A DNA stretch of 64,000 bases from Branchiostoma floridae (GCF_000003815.2 NW_023365777.1:170855-234854), one strand, 5' to 3'. Numbered from the stretch's first letter, positions 21,746-32,574 are shown. Translations and numbers: made by a program. The notes: generated from the letters alone by a model not told the origin.

Positions 21746-22138
21746 CACCTTTCTCACGCGGCGGCCATGATAGATCGAAGAAGAGATCAATGAGGCAAAC
21801 AGACAAAACTTTTTTCTAAAATCAGGTCCCATTTAGTTTTCCCCCAAACCACACACATTTTCATGATATAAGATAGAATAATAAATATTACAAGAAGTGT
21901 TATGCACCGAAAGATGTAGCAATTTAGAGTAGTGTAGACTGACCCCATAGTCCCTTAAGAGATGCAAAATAAAAACATAATAATGCAAATTTTTAACGAA
22001 TTTGCAGCCATTCACTTATTGGTCGATTTCCTAATTGGCAGGCTACCATTGGTCGAACTGCTAATTATGATGGACAGCCTTTTGTTTGCCACATTGAACT
22101 CGTTTTAGATCTATCATGGCCGCCGCGTGAGAAAGGTG
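21746..22138. mobile_element. 393-bp MITE with perfect 31-bp TIRs and TA target duplication
   Basis: The TIRs at 21746-21776 and 22108-22138 are exact complements over 31 bp (outer end CACCTTTCTCACGCGG). TA flanks both sides (21744-21745, 22139-22140). The interior is AT-rich with no coding frame. The TA duplication points to a Tc1/mariner-type mechanism. Perfect TIRs suggest a young insertion. Confidence 0.85.
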
Positions 22139-22180
22139 TATAGATGATCTTCCTTGTCTGAGGTGCAAATCACTTTGTTT

Positions 22181-22197
22181 CCACTAGGTGGCGCTGC
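22181..22197 (+). promoter_or_regulatory. CTCF-like motif
   Basis: CCACTAGGTGGCGCTGC matches the bilaterian CTCF consensus core (CCASYAGRKGGC) at every core position. It lies in unique sequence 43 bp beyond the MITE at 21746-22138. Occupancy is not known. Confidence 0.5.
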
Positions 22198-22199
22198 AG

Positions 22200-24080
22200 A
22201 TTACAATGAGTCAGTATCAATGACAGTCATAATGGTGATGTTTCTGCCTTCAGAATCTTGGTTTGTTACTATTGCAGGCAATAGAATACAGAAAGGTAGA
22301 AAGGTATAGCTGTTTGTGTCTTGCTTGTTGTTGTCACCATGCTTCTTGTACTAGTAACCACCTCTACAAAAAGACCACCTGGTCATTGATATATTAGTCA
22401 AATCTGTATTAACAACCACCTTTACATAAGGATCACCTGTCCATTGTGTCCACCTGACCACTTTTTTTGGTCCTTGAATAATTTTCCCCTTGACACGAAT
22501 ACCATCTTAAGTCACTACCCAGCCTTAAGATTTTCTTGGTCCCCTGAGTGGTCTTCTTGGGCAGATCTGACTGAATTCATCTGTTTCTCAAAACTTTGTT
22601 TATTCATCTGCTGCTTTCAGTTTAAGTGAATGACACATATTTATTGCTTTCTTTTTCTCCAAGATAAAATGTTAGGTATCAGATGACACACTAAGTAACT
22701 GCATGGCAAAATACTTCAAAACAAGTATAGGACCTGGTACAATTTATATTAATTGTGAAAGGTATAGAAGTATTTCAATTCATGCCCATATGTATAAAAG
22801 GCCCAAATTCGAAGGCTATTTACAATTTGCATACAAGATGAGACTCAACTAGTAATAACCCGTTCATCTGGACTTGAAATGCAACAATGCCTCACGTGAG
22901 TGTGAGTGCAAGAGAAAATCGGCTAAAATAGCACAAAGGTGCCTTCAAGTTGATGAACAAACTCCAACGTACCTCAAGAGTCAACCTCTAGAGTACCTCC
23001 ACTCAGTGAGATAGGCTCTTAAGAAATAACAATGATTGCAACATCAGGGCCAATGGTTTCAATTGCAATTATACGTTCAAATTTTGAAAGCATGTTTGTG
23101 AGAATTGTAATACAAAACACAGTGATACCTGGTACGTACACTCCAGAAATACTTCTCTAAGAATTGTGAACTTTTTTCTGAAACTAGTGAAAGATATGAG
23201 ACGAATTGTCAAATCTGCACCATCTGCAAAATGCACACCCAGTCTATTAGTGTCCTAACTGTAAGCAGTGTCTCGGAGACTGCTGAGCACTAGGCATGAG
23301 TGATCTTCTGTCTGACCGTTAAGTCCTGATCTAAGCATCAGTGGGGGAGTGTGTTCTTCTCTAGATAATGCTCACTGGTAATATCACAGGCGTGTGATGG
23401 ATGGCACAAGGGTAGGGAAGGTAGGGGCCATCCGTCACAGTCAGATGTAAGGGCCACCCTGGTGTACTTCAATAGTACAGTAACAAGTACTTGTACTACA
23501 AGCAACGTACTTGCAGGGTTTGAAATCCAACATTGTTTCAGAATGCCACTAAGGCCATGTTAGTCAGACCCTCGGGAGGGCTGGGACCGAGGGTGATGCG
23601 GAATACACCGTGTTGTATTTTATTTATGTCATACCCACCTGAGAAAACACATACTAGTATTTTGATGCGAAATCCACCAGATTAGTTGAGAAAATGTTTG
23701 AACAAAAGATTGTAACAACAGCAATTCTAACGTCCGAATCCGGTATTCGAATTTTTAAACCGTGCCGTATTTGGCCCGTTCGAAATAGTTCGATTTACTC
23801 GAAGGAAGCCTGTGTGGACTGGTACAACTTTCGAACCTGTGTAATGCCGAAAGTTATCACACGGTCCGGAACACCTGTATCGAACGGTCTCCCATCACAG
23901 GTATGACATGAATTAAGCTACCAGTTGCTACACCTCATCCTTTCCCACAGCACCCACACAGCAATTGCCAAGTAACAACTCAAACACTAAATCTTCACAT
24001 TAGTAAAACATTTATTAGAGAAGCGAAAGAATGGTGTCATTTTTCTCACTGGTTTTATCACAAATAAGTTGACTATCATA
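22200..24080. other. Gene-free stretch, no recognisable element
   Basis: No conserved coding frame, RNA gene or clear repeat is seen. A short block at 23710-23900 is richer in CpG and CGAA motifs than its surroundings. Confidence 0.5.
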
Positions 24081-24087
24081 GTACATG

Positions 24088-24421
24088 CAGTGTTGGACAA
24101 GTTTTCTAAAATTCACTTGTCCTATCGGGCAAGCACTCAGAAAATTGACTTGCCCGAACCAACATTTCACTTGCCCAAAATTCAAATGTCACTTTTTTAT
24201 GCATTTCTACTTCCAGCAATGGAATTCTTATTATTGCCTCTATTTTTCTCTGTTGACCATTGCTTGATGTCATGACTGTAAAAGGTAACAAGTTTATCAA
24301 AATCTCACTCAATGGAGAAATCTTGCTTGCCCAATCGGGCAAGTGAGGTAGCTCATGCACATGCCCGAACAGCACTTTCACTTGTCCTGGGCAATAGGGC
24401 TAGTGGACTTGTCCAACCCTG
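24088..24421. mobile_element. 334-bp CAG-ended MITE with 5-bp TSD
   Basis: TIRs CAGTGTTGGACAAGT and the complement of CAGGGTTGGACAAGT match at 14 of 15 positions. A perfect 5-bp duplication ACATG flanks them (24083-24087, 24422-24426). Internal motifs CTTGCCC and GGGCAAG recur in both orientations. There is no coding capacity. Confidence 0.8.
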
Positions 24422-24429
24422 ACATGTAT

Positions 24430-26080
24430 ATTCATGTTCAGGACACGATGTACATTGTTTCATTAAGGACAAACAACTCTGTGCTGTAGAAAGAAAAAAA
24501 GTACTTACAACTCAGTACAAGATGAGCGCAAAAACATGAACCGTTACAATAGCAAATTGTTTGCATATAAATGAACAACTTTGTAACATGAGTAGTACTA
24601 TATGTCTACTAGTAGATAGAAATCTGTCAAATGGTGTATTGCATGAAGCAAGGAATTACAAGATTAAAGCACAGAAATGATTGAATTTGATTTCTTTTTT
24701 TACCAGACCTAGTATACTGGTACACAGCATTGTGTAAGATACTGAAACATTTCTGCTATATATATACTCCTATTAAAAAATCACGTCACCCAAGCAAAGT
24801 GTCAAACAAAGCAATTCATAACAGAATTTCAGATCAAAATACACATATTAAATGGACACAAATTTTTGAAAGGCCTAAATATACTTTAAAGATGTCATGA
24901 AAAAAATATAGGGAAATTATTCACAAGAAAATATCAGCATATATTGCAAATGAAAACAGTAGCAGCCTGCGATTGATCTTTCCAAGATTCTTAGTTTCAA
25001 TCCGGACAGGGCAAGCCTGGATAATTCCCAGTATGTTGTGTCTCTTTGTTTTTACACGTCAAATCCTGCTGGGATATCCTTTGTTTGCAAGCCGGACGTG
25101 CCTTAAATCGCTTTGTTTGTCGCTGTCTTTTTTCTTTTTGCAGGCTTAATCCGATGGAAATTAGTCTAGGAATGACGTTGGAACCTACGATTTCCGTGGA
25201 ACCCTTGCCAACAGGAAGCGATGTTGTTCTGTTTTCTGACAAGTTCCATAATTTAGAACACTTGGTTAAGGCATGCGAAAACGTCATCTTTGGCTTGGGT
25301 ACCAAATAGCGCTAGCCGCCATCCAAATGTTTTTATCTTCACTTGAATGGCATGAGGGGGAGTGAGGGGGAGGCAAGTCGCTTCACTCCAAATCCCTTGC
25401 TGTCAATACTCCCCGGCCTTAAAGTTAAACCTTTTGTGTGGAACTCTAGTTACAAAGTCCCTACAGTCACATTAAAATCATTTTCTTTTTGTAAATTCAT
25501 TTGACACTTTATGACTGGTATTTTGGACTTGTACCAAATTGAATGTACATGTACTCTTGTACCGATTTTCGTGGTAAAGTACAAATATATCCACAGGACC
25601 GCAATGCAGCACTACTCCTAAATTGAACAAGCACGTCACCTTTACAATGTACTCATGGTTAAATTAGAAATACTTTCACACGCTGACACTTTATACAATC
25701 ATGTGTATATCATAATTATACAGACATTCAGCTAAAACCATAGTATAATCATACGGATGCCAATTGTACATCGTTGTGCAAGTATTACTATTAGTAATTT
25801 CAGCAAAACAAATATTAAGTACAATATCAATGTTTAAGTTGCACAATCTTAAATCAACTGTCCAAAGCCTAAATCTGTTATATCCGAGTGTGAAATACAG
25901 GAAGTGTGTAAGAAAATTTGCAAGACCACTTTGACTTTTGTTTTAAATCATAACAGTCAGGTGTCCTATTGACACTTCTATGTTCCTTAAGACTGATAAG
26001 AGTGGTCGAACTAAAGAAAAGGCTTAAGTATCAGCAAGTTTTTGTTAGGGTCATTTACTAGTAGGTAACTGATCTCCAAG
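24430..26080. other. Gene-free AT-rich stretch
   Basis: No gene is recognised. A short open frame at 25046-25309 (+) has no similarity I can name, and GC is higher only locally at 25040-25330, where a YY1-type GCCGCCATC (25316-25324) occurs. Confidence 0.45.
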
Positions 26081-26084
26081 CAAA

Positions 26085-26345
26085 GGCCCCTACTCTTTTT
26101 CGAATGGTGTGGTGGGCTCTTTAACGTGTGCACATGGGGTGTGGCTCTCCCCAAACCTCCATTTAACATCCTACCCAAGGAACAATCCTAACCAGAGCTA
26201 GGTACTCATTTTCACCTGAGTGAAGTGGAGAAAGTCATGTTAAGTGCCCTTCCCAAGGGCACAAGATCGGTGACATGGTAGAATTCGAACCCTAGACAAC
26301 TAGGTCCTGAACCAAGCACGCTGCCAATTACACCCCACGGTCTCA
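26085..26345 (-). mobile_element. SINE family 2, fullest copy (tRNA-derived head)
   Basis: On the minus strand: GTGGGGTGTAATTGGCAGCGTG (A-box-like), GGTTCGAATTCTACCATG-type B box (as GGGTTCGAATTC), then TTGTGCCCTTGGGAAGGGCA, CCACTTCACTCAGGTGAAAA, GAGTACCTAGCTCTGG and a GTGTGCACACGTTAAAGAGC-like tail. The same order occurs at 55945-56195 and 32310-32570, with fragments at 47225, 11625 and 3320. It lies just downstream of the LRR gene. Confidence 0.65.
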
Positions 26346-26445
26346 CTATGAGCCTAACAATAACACCTAAAAAGACATCAAAGATGGAGCCTAACCTCTG
26401 CTTGGGGAGTAGGGTAACATTTTTCCTATAGGCTAGGTCTTATTA

Positions 26446-28131
26446 TTATTCCGGTTTCAAACCTTCTGCAGAAGTGTTGTACTTGTACATGTTGTTTGTA
26501 GAGTCTACAATTGGTGCTGTGCATGTGTACAGCTTATTAGTTATCGCAGTGGTGAGGATAGATTCTGCGGCAACAGGTTCATGATACAGATTTCTTGTAC
26601 AATGGTGTGCAGAGTTTACTTGTGGTGGTCTAAACTCATTTTCACCAGAGACAACGGAATCTTCGTTATTCAAGCCTGGTGGACTAGCCTGATTTTCACC
26701 AGAGACGACGGAATTGCCGTTATTCAAGCTTGGTGGACTAGCCTGATTTTCACCGGAGACAACGGAATCGCCATTATTCGAGCCTGGTGGACCAACCTGG
26801 TTTTCACCAGAGACAATGGATTCTCTGTTATTCAAGCCTGGTGGACTACCCAGGTTTTCACCGGAGACAACGGAATCTCCGTTATACAAGCCTGGTGGAC
26901 TAACCTGGTTTTCACCAGAGACAACGGAATCTCTGTTATTCGAGCCTAGTGTAGAGGTACGTGTGGTCTCGTGCACAACTGGAGGTCCATGGTTTGAACC
27001 TCCTGCGACAGGGCCATGGTATAAAATATTTTCTATCGGTGGAACAAGCTGGTGCAAGGGGATACCATTGACAAGGTCCTGGCGATAGCAGCACAGATTT
27101 TTCTTTTTTATGAGGCGTACGAGGCAGGCTATACAAGCCAATACTACACAAATTTCAACCATGAAAATAGCGATATAAAGAATCGTATGTCTTTCACTTT
27201 TTCCGTTCGCTGTGTCCGTTGCTTCTGTAGGATATGTAGGATATGTAATGTTAGATGCGCTAGTCTGGTTAGCACTTATCGGGATGTTTGCCGGATGTTT
27301 ATCATTCTTGTAGGATTCTATTGTGTTCACTTTCTTCCACAGCTGTGTTTGTGTGATAATGTTTTTTGAATTGTTGATAAGAAAAGTGCCATTTTCTATG
27401 CGTGGTAGTTCGGTCTTGGGTGGGGGGGTCAGGCCACAGCCCTTCAGCTCAGCAGACACATCGGAAAACTGTCGCTTATACAGTTGACGTGGACTGTCAC
27501 AACGAAAATGTCCACTCAGAAGAAAAAAACAAGCAGAACATCGCGTACAACAGTCCTGTTGTCTCTGTTTACATCTTAGCGCTTCTAAACACGTCACTTT
27601 GTCAATCAGCCAGGAAAGTTCACAGTCACAATGAAATGGGTTGTTGCTGACTACTACTTGGTTCACCTGCGGCCATCCTAGCTCGTATTGTGAAAATGAG
27701 GCAAGTTTGTTCAGACTCAAATTTATGTGAGTCAGCTTCGGCAGATACGCAATGACGGTGTCAAGTTTGACGTACTTCAGTCGGTTCCCTTGTAGAGACA
27801 GAGATTGTAAAGCTGGCAAATTCCGCAGAGACATCCAGGACAGGATTTCGATGGAATTATAGCTCAGGTCTAAAGAGTACAGATACGGCAGTGGCGGAAA
27901 GGACAAGACATTTTTGATGTCATTGTTAGCGAGTTCGAGCCAATCAACACCGGACGGTATATCACTGGGCAATGTCATAAGGCCCAGTCTGTTACAGATG
28001 ACTCTCGTACGCATGCGATCACGAAACACTAGATGTTTCTTTTTGACAACACATTGGTCTGGCAGACTACTACATCCTAATAACAACCAAGATCCAAGGG
28101 CAACAAGCAACAACAAACCACTTACAGTCAT
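26446..28131 (-). CDS. Single-exon leucine-rich-repeat type I membrane protein, 561 aa
   Basis: A signal peptide (1-22, LLLLVALGSWLLL core) precedes a cysteine N-cap (C27, C46) and about four to five LRRs at 62-165 (YSLDLSYNSI, QSLSLQGNRL, THINLSLNKL, NQVVVSNNPF). An LRRCT-like cap starts NPFHCDCELSWL (C168, C170). It carries an unusual cysteine-rich insert at 181-201 and closes at C211 and C232. A Thr/Asn-rich stalk holds sequons N248, N253, N288 and N294. One TM helix (about 316-339) is followed by a basic KKK stop. The tail has six 18-residue repeats (396-503) and no TIR, Ig or kinase domain. It is probably a cell-surface adhesion or recognition protein; the ligand is unknown. No intron is needed, and ATG 28131 is directly followed by the signal peptide. 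I recognise the architecture but not an orthologue. Confidence 0.85.
   Translation of the reverse strand: MTVSGLLLLVALGSWLLLGCSSLPDQCVVKKKHLVFRDRMRTRVICNRLGLMTLPSDIPSGVDWLELANNDIKNVLSFPPLPYLYSLDLSYNSIEILSWMSLRNLPALQSLSLQGNRLKYVKLDTVIAYLPKLTHINLSLNKLASFSQYELGWPQVNQVVVSNNPFHCDCELSWLIDKVTCLEALRCKQRQQDCCTRCSACFFLLSGHFRCDSPRQLYKRQFSDVSAELKGCGLTPPPKTELPRIENGTFLINNSKNIITQTQLWKKVNTIESYKNDKHPANIPISANQTSASNITYPTYPTEATDTANGKSERHTILYIAIFMVEICVVLACIACLVRLIKKKNLCCYRQDLVNGIPLHQLVPPIENILYHGPVAGGSNHGPPVVHETTRTSTLGSNNRDSVVSGENQVSPPGLYNGDSVVSGENLGSPPGLNNRESIVSGENQVGPPGSNNGDSVVSGENQASPPSLNNGNSVVSGENQASPPGLNNEDSVVSGENEFRPPQVNSAHHCTRNLYHEPVAAESILTTAITNKLYTCTAPIVDSTNNMYKYNTSAEGLKPE
26623..26946 (-). repeat. Six in-frame 54-bp tandem repeats in the LRR gene
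   Basis: They encode residues 396-503 as six units of 18 aa with consensus G.NN.DSVVSGEN..SPP. SVVSGEN is almost invariant, and differences cluster at the two positions before PP and at the N/G start. DNA copies diverge at a few positions each. The period is a multiple of three, so copy-number change keeps frame. Confidence 0.95.
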
Positions 28132-28248
28132 CTTTGGCTCAGGACGAAAAGACAGTTGTCACCACCTATACTGGCCTGCAATGTTTGACTTGTTTTCTCA
28201 AGCACTTTGCGCCACTCAACCTTTCTCGATTTCTCACCGACACTGTTT

Positions 28249-29010
28249 GGGAAGATCTACATCTGAGTGCACTGATTCTTTCTCTCTGTACAACTACTTA
28301 AATTACTAAAGTTAACCTGGATACATAAAAACATAACCAATGTCCTTGGCTATAGCAGACAATTCTGGAAAGCTGGAAATCATTTAATCTGCAAACATCA
28401 GTCAGAGGATTGGAATAGAGATAAGCTAGAAACTATGAGGGAAATGAAGAACTACAAAAAAGCCCTAGATATAGACTTCATGAGCAGAACCAGACATTTT
28501 GAAGCATAAGAGAGGAAGATGATGTACATAATTTACTCATGTACACCCGAATGATCTTTAGAGTACTCATAACACACAAGTTTTACTTCTTATTGCTAAG
28601 TTCTTATCAAAACTGTTTGAGGCTATTTTGTTTACTAGATATTATGTATCACGTCATATTTTTAACCAAAAATTACAGAAAAATACTTAGTTGTTTATTC
28701 CCGCCACGGGCCTCTCTAGATATGACCATCACTGTAACAGTTGTTGCTTTGGTAAAGATCTACATCTGAGTGCAAAGATTCTTTTATTTTGTACAACCAG
28801 TTCAATTTCGTAGTTAACCTGGATACATAAAATCATATATGGCCTGGCTATACTAAATGTCCTTGACTATAACAGACAATCATCATCTGACCCATGAGAT
28901 CTGGAAGTCTTAAAATCTACGAGAGGATGGGAAATGAAAAACTACAAAGCCCTTATGGACTTCATGAGCATAAGAGAAGGTCTGAGGAAGATGATGTACA
29001 TAATTTATGT
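28249..29010. repeat. Diverged ~500-bp tandem duplication upstream of the LRR gene
   Basis: 28249-28530 and 28750-29010 share, in order, AGATCTACATCTGAGTGCA, TTAACCTGGATACATAAAA, a TGTCCTTG.CTATA.CAGACAA block, GGGAAATGAA.AACTACAAA, ACTTCATGAGCA and GAGGAAGATGATGTACATAA. The offset is about 500 bp. The first copy begins about 120 bp before the LRR start codon. Confidence 0.75.
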
Positions 29011-29019
29011 AAATATGCT

Positions 29020-30065
29020 GTGAAAAGAAGAAGAAAACAACTGGAAAGGCAGGGAATCACAGAATGTTTCTCGCCCAGTATTTTGCATTACCATGAACTG
29101 ACAAACTGGAGTGGTGTCAAGATACAACATTATAAGAAAAAAATGTGAAAAGAGTTTTAGAAAATGGTGTGAAAGGTTCAACTGAGGTCTCGTTGTAGTC
29201 CATAAAGTAGAATACCGGGACGTCTGTTTTGTAACCAACCTCTCTTAGAAATCAGGAACACTGTCAAAAAGATCTTATACGGATCCGATGGGACACATAC
29301 GTGTAATTACAATGTATATTACATCCAATATGGAAAACATAATTATTTTTCTTTTCTCTTCTTTTTCTTTTTTTCTGTCAAACTATGCAAGCAGATGTAG
29401 GGTGACCTCCATTTTTTTACTCAAACACATATACCATAGATCAAGGTTAAATGGTATTAAAAGTATTGTGTGTGAGTAGTTCAGCAAAAGACACAAGGAA
29501 AACATTCTGGAAATGTTGCCTTTCTGGTGAACCCAGTATTTCGAGCCCTGACCTGCGAATCAGTAGGTTTGTGTGTGTGCCCATGACAAGCTTAACCGCT
29601 CCTTTGGGTATCTTCCGGGCTGATTGCTTGACGTATGTATGTACCACACAGGTGGCAGCCAGGGTGATTTCACAGAAGCCAAGTGTGACCAATGGAAACC
29701 TCCCAATGTCAGGGCCGATTACAACAGGTTGCCACACGCAGGGCACGAGTGTAGGAGGATTAAAGACAGTTACAACTCCGGGGGAGCGTTCTAAGGAACA
29801 TCCGTCATTTCATACATCTCAGAGATTCTTTCCTACTCATTATTGCCACACTGTATACGTAATGTCCCCTGTTACATTTTGTATCTCATTAACTGGAAAC
29901 AGTATTTACTGTAACAGTAAAAGGTAAAAATTCAGTTATTTCCTGACTTTTCTGACACAATGCATATTTTATTTTCATTTCCTAATGATAATTTTGGTTA
30001 TAATCTTAATCCCCCACAAAATTGTTTCTGTCTTGTGATAACTGCTATTCCTATGTCATCAAGAC
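29020..30065. other. Gene-free stretch with a solo CAGGGCTCGAAAT terminus
   Basis: 29530-29550 (CCCAGTATTTCGAGCCCTG) matches the right end of the element at 20279-21265, but no left partner is seen. An open frame at 29451-29927 has no similarity I recognise and no conserved pattern, so it is not called as a gene. Confidence 0.45.
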
Positions 30066-30078
30066 AGTCCATCATCAT

Positions 30079-30157
30079 TAGCCTCTACCAGGCTCCGTGG
30101 TTCGGTGGTCTAATTGTAGAAATTGGACCACCAAACCACGGAGCCTGGTAGAGGCTA
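30079..30157. mobile_element. 79-bp perfect-hairpin element with 9-bp TSD
   Basis: 30079-30114 pairs with 30122-30157 over 36 bp with two mismatches (C against A), leaving a loop of about 7 nt. The ends are TAGCCTCTACC and GGTAGAGGCTA. It is flanked on both sides by CATCATCAT (30070-30078, 30158-30166). TAGCCT ends and a 9-bp duplication are shared with 1147-1510 and 5018-5136, although the flank here is a low-complexity triplet repeat. A miRNA-like precursor is an alternative reading. Confidence 0.7.
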
Positions 30158-30439
30158 CATCATCATCATTACCTCCATGAAAAATAGAGATATTGTTTGG
30201 GTCTGTCTGTGTGTTTCTGTGTGTGTTTGCTTGCTTGTTATACTGTTTCCGGACTTCGTGGAGGTACTAGGTCTCTGAACTGTTGTTACTTTAGGTAACC
30301 AGTATCCCTTTCTTGTCATATTAGACAAAATGGCCCCTGACGAAGAAATCCAAGTAACAAGGAATGAATTTGAGCTTGCCTGCCCAAACATTACCCTTAG
30401 ATACACACACAAGAAGAGGATGAATGCCAAGTCAGTGGC

Positions 30440-30830
30440 TATCTGATGTCTCCCCGAGAAGAGTCTGATGCAACGGAGACAAAATGTTCTTGGCTGCGAC
30501 TCCTGTTGCCTAAGCCCAGACCTTTCATTAACCCTGCTGAGGAGATATCCCCGGCATTGGAAATGTCTTAGGAGGCTTAGCAGTTATTGGAAAAGGGCAG
30601 GGGAAGAGCAATGCAAGTTAATTCCCTCGGAAATCTTGATCAGAGGCCGCCCATTCCTAATGCATCCCCGATGGTGCAGGGATTGGAACTGTGCAGTTTT
30701 GTATGGATTGGTATTAATTCTGGGTGATCTTTGCCCCAGCACGGACTACAGCCGCAATAACGCAGCGTCCAGCTACGGCCATCTGCTGTAAAGTCTGACA
30801 AGTGGGCTTCCTTTGTGGAATCACCAATGC
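30440..30830. other. GC-richer unique block, candidate regulatory DNA
   Basis: The block has no repeats and contains balanced GC with motifs such as GGAATTAG-like and AATGCATC. Open frames run on the plus strand (30468-30791) but do not resemble a known protein. It stands out from AT-rich flanks. Confidence 0.25.
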
Positions 30831-30839
30831 CGGAGGAGA

Positions 30840-32300
30840 GGTGGCAGGAATTGTAGAATCAGTGATGTAACCTTATTCCTTGCGCCTACAGAAAGAAATG
30901 ATGCGTTTCTGGTTACTCGATCCTTACAAAATCCTGCCGACTGTAGCGTTTTTTTAATCCCTATCTGTCGGACCCTAAGGTTTTCATGATATCTGAAATT
31001 GGAATTAGGCAAAAAATGTTACATTTCCTAAGGCCTGACGGTTACCAAGATGACCTCTATTTTTTCACTTTGAAGCAATGTTGAAATTTTCAATGCAAAA
31101 AATTCTAACCAATTTTTTTTACTGGCCACCTCTTAAGTCTTTGTTAAGAACACTACTTTTTCAAACCCCTTTTTCAGGAGTTGGACAGTCAGAAATTTGG
31201 GAAGGTCCGGTTTCATGTCTTGGAAATTTTTTCTTTGATTTTCCCAACACCCATTTGAACTTTCAAGCTGTTTCGTTCAACTTCCCCAATATTGACAGAA
31301 GTTTGAACTGGGGACATTTTTACGAGTTTGAATATATATTTATACAATAGCTGTTCATTTCATATTTTTGTTGATTTGAGAAAATCATTTAAGAACCGGT
31401 AGATTTATAAGTCAGAAGAAAGGAACGCTCTTGACGTTGTCTTGACTACATGGCTGCCAACAAGGCAAGTGATGAATGTTTCCCTTCAGCAGTGTTTCTT
31501 GTACTCTCATACTATCAGTCTTTCCCACACATTTTGCTGAGATGCCCATCAATGCATAAAATATCAGGGCTCAAAATACCATAAATACATTAATTCATAA
31601 GTTATCTCTGATTAAGAGAGAGAAAAGCTGTTTATTGACTTAAAAACCTTTGGAGCTCAAAAGGCTGAATTTGTTATTTTCTTTACAGTGGACAAACAGC
31701 AGTATTTCAAATGCTAGCTTAACATCATTAAAAGTGTTCTGGTGACAAGATAACATCATTCTACTTCTTCAAAATATTTGACTTATGAGTGAAAAAGTAA
31801 TGACATGCACAACAACCACTGCACAAATTACAAATTACACGCCCTCGTCCAAGAGCTTCACACAGTAAGGTAAGATGCTGTTTGTGAAACGAGCAGTTCT
31901 ACGTCAGAACTTAAAAAATTTGTCGCTCTGTCTTTGTTAGTGTCCTATTATTATGAGTATCCCCCTGTGTAGATGGAAGCCTGGAGCTATTGTACTTCTG
32001 AGAGTTTATGAGATTTTGTGCAAATCGTATATAGGTAAAGACTTTGTAAGGACAAACGAGTGTTCATGGTGGTTTCAAGTTGGCGATAGCACTATGGTCA
32101 CATACTCTACAGTTACTGTAGTGGAAACCCCACTGCCTTTACATATATCCACAACCAGTCAGAAATCAACATTCCTACTAGTGACTCGGCAAGGGTTCAC
32201 TGGTAGACAGAAACGTACGTTGCCTCCTGAATTATTGCAGTGTGTTATGTATAATGCCTTAAACTGGCTTCAGTAGGTTAATCCGAAGCACTGCATTGGC
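30840..32300. other. Gene-free AT-rich stretch
   Basis: 31565-31583 holds a solo CAGGGCTCAAAATACC end of the 36456-type element. About 32050-32135 resembles part of the ACTGTAAATGCA MITE (TTCATGGTGGTTTCAAGTT, GCGATAGCACTATGG). Nothing else is seen. Confidence 0.4.
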
Positions 32301-32309
32301 TACAGCGTA

Positions 32310-32570
32310 AGACGGCCGGAAGGTGATCTACGAATTAAAGACGATTTATCCAACATCCGAGGTCACGGGTTCAATGCCTGCATGGCACGCACTGGAAGTT
32401 GTGTCCTTGGGAAAGGCACTAAACATTGACTTTCCTCACTCCACTCAGGTGTAAAAATGGATACGCGACTTTGGTTGGGGAGGTAAAAGGTAGTGGAAGG
32501 AGAGGGTTGGAATCCGGCTTCCAATACCATGCCCTAGTACTAGTAGTCAGTTGACTGAACAACCCATTGC
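32310..32570 (+). mobile_element. SINE family 2 copy
   Basis: GAGGTCACGGGTTCAATGCC (B-box-like), TTGTGTCCTTGGGAAAGGCA, TTTCCTCACTCCACTCAGGT and a GGTAGTGGAAGGAGAGGGTT tail follow the order of the copy at 26085-26345, in the opposite orientation. Confidence 0.6.
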
Positions 32571-32574
32571 CCCT

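Noticed and set aside
26581-26949. 122-codon plus-strand frame opposite the LRR gene
   Set aside because: It is the antisense of the 54-bp repeats; the minus-strand protein has signal peptide, LRRs and TM helix.
29451-29927. 158-codon plus-strand frame
   Set aside because: No recognisable domain, and it overlaps a transposon terminus; chance frame.
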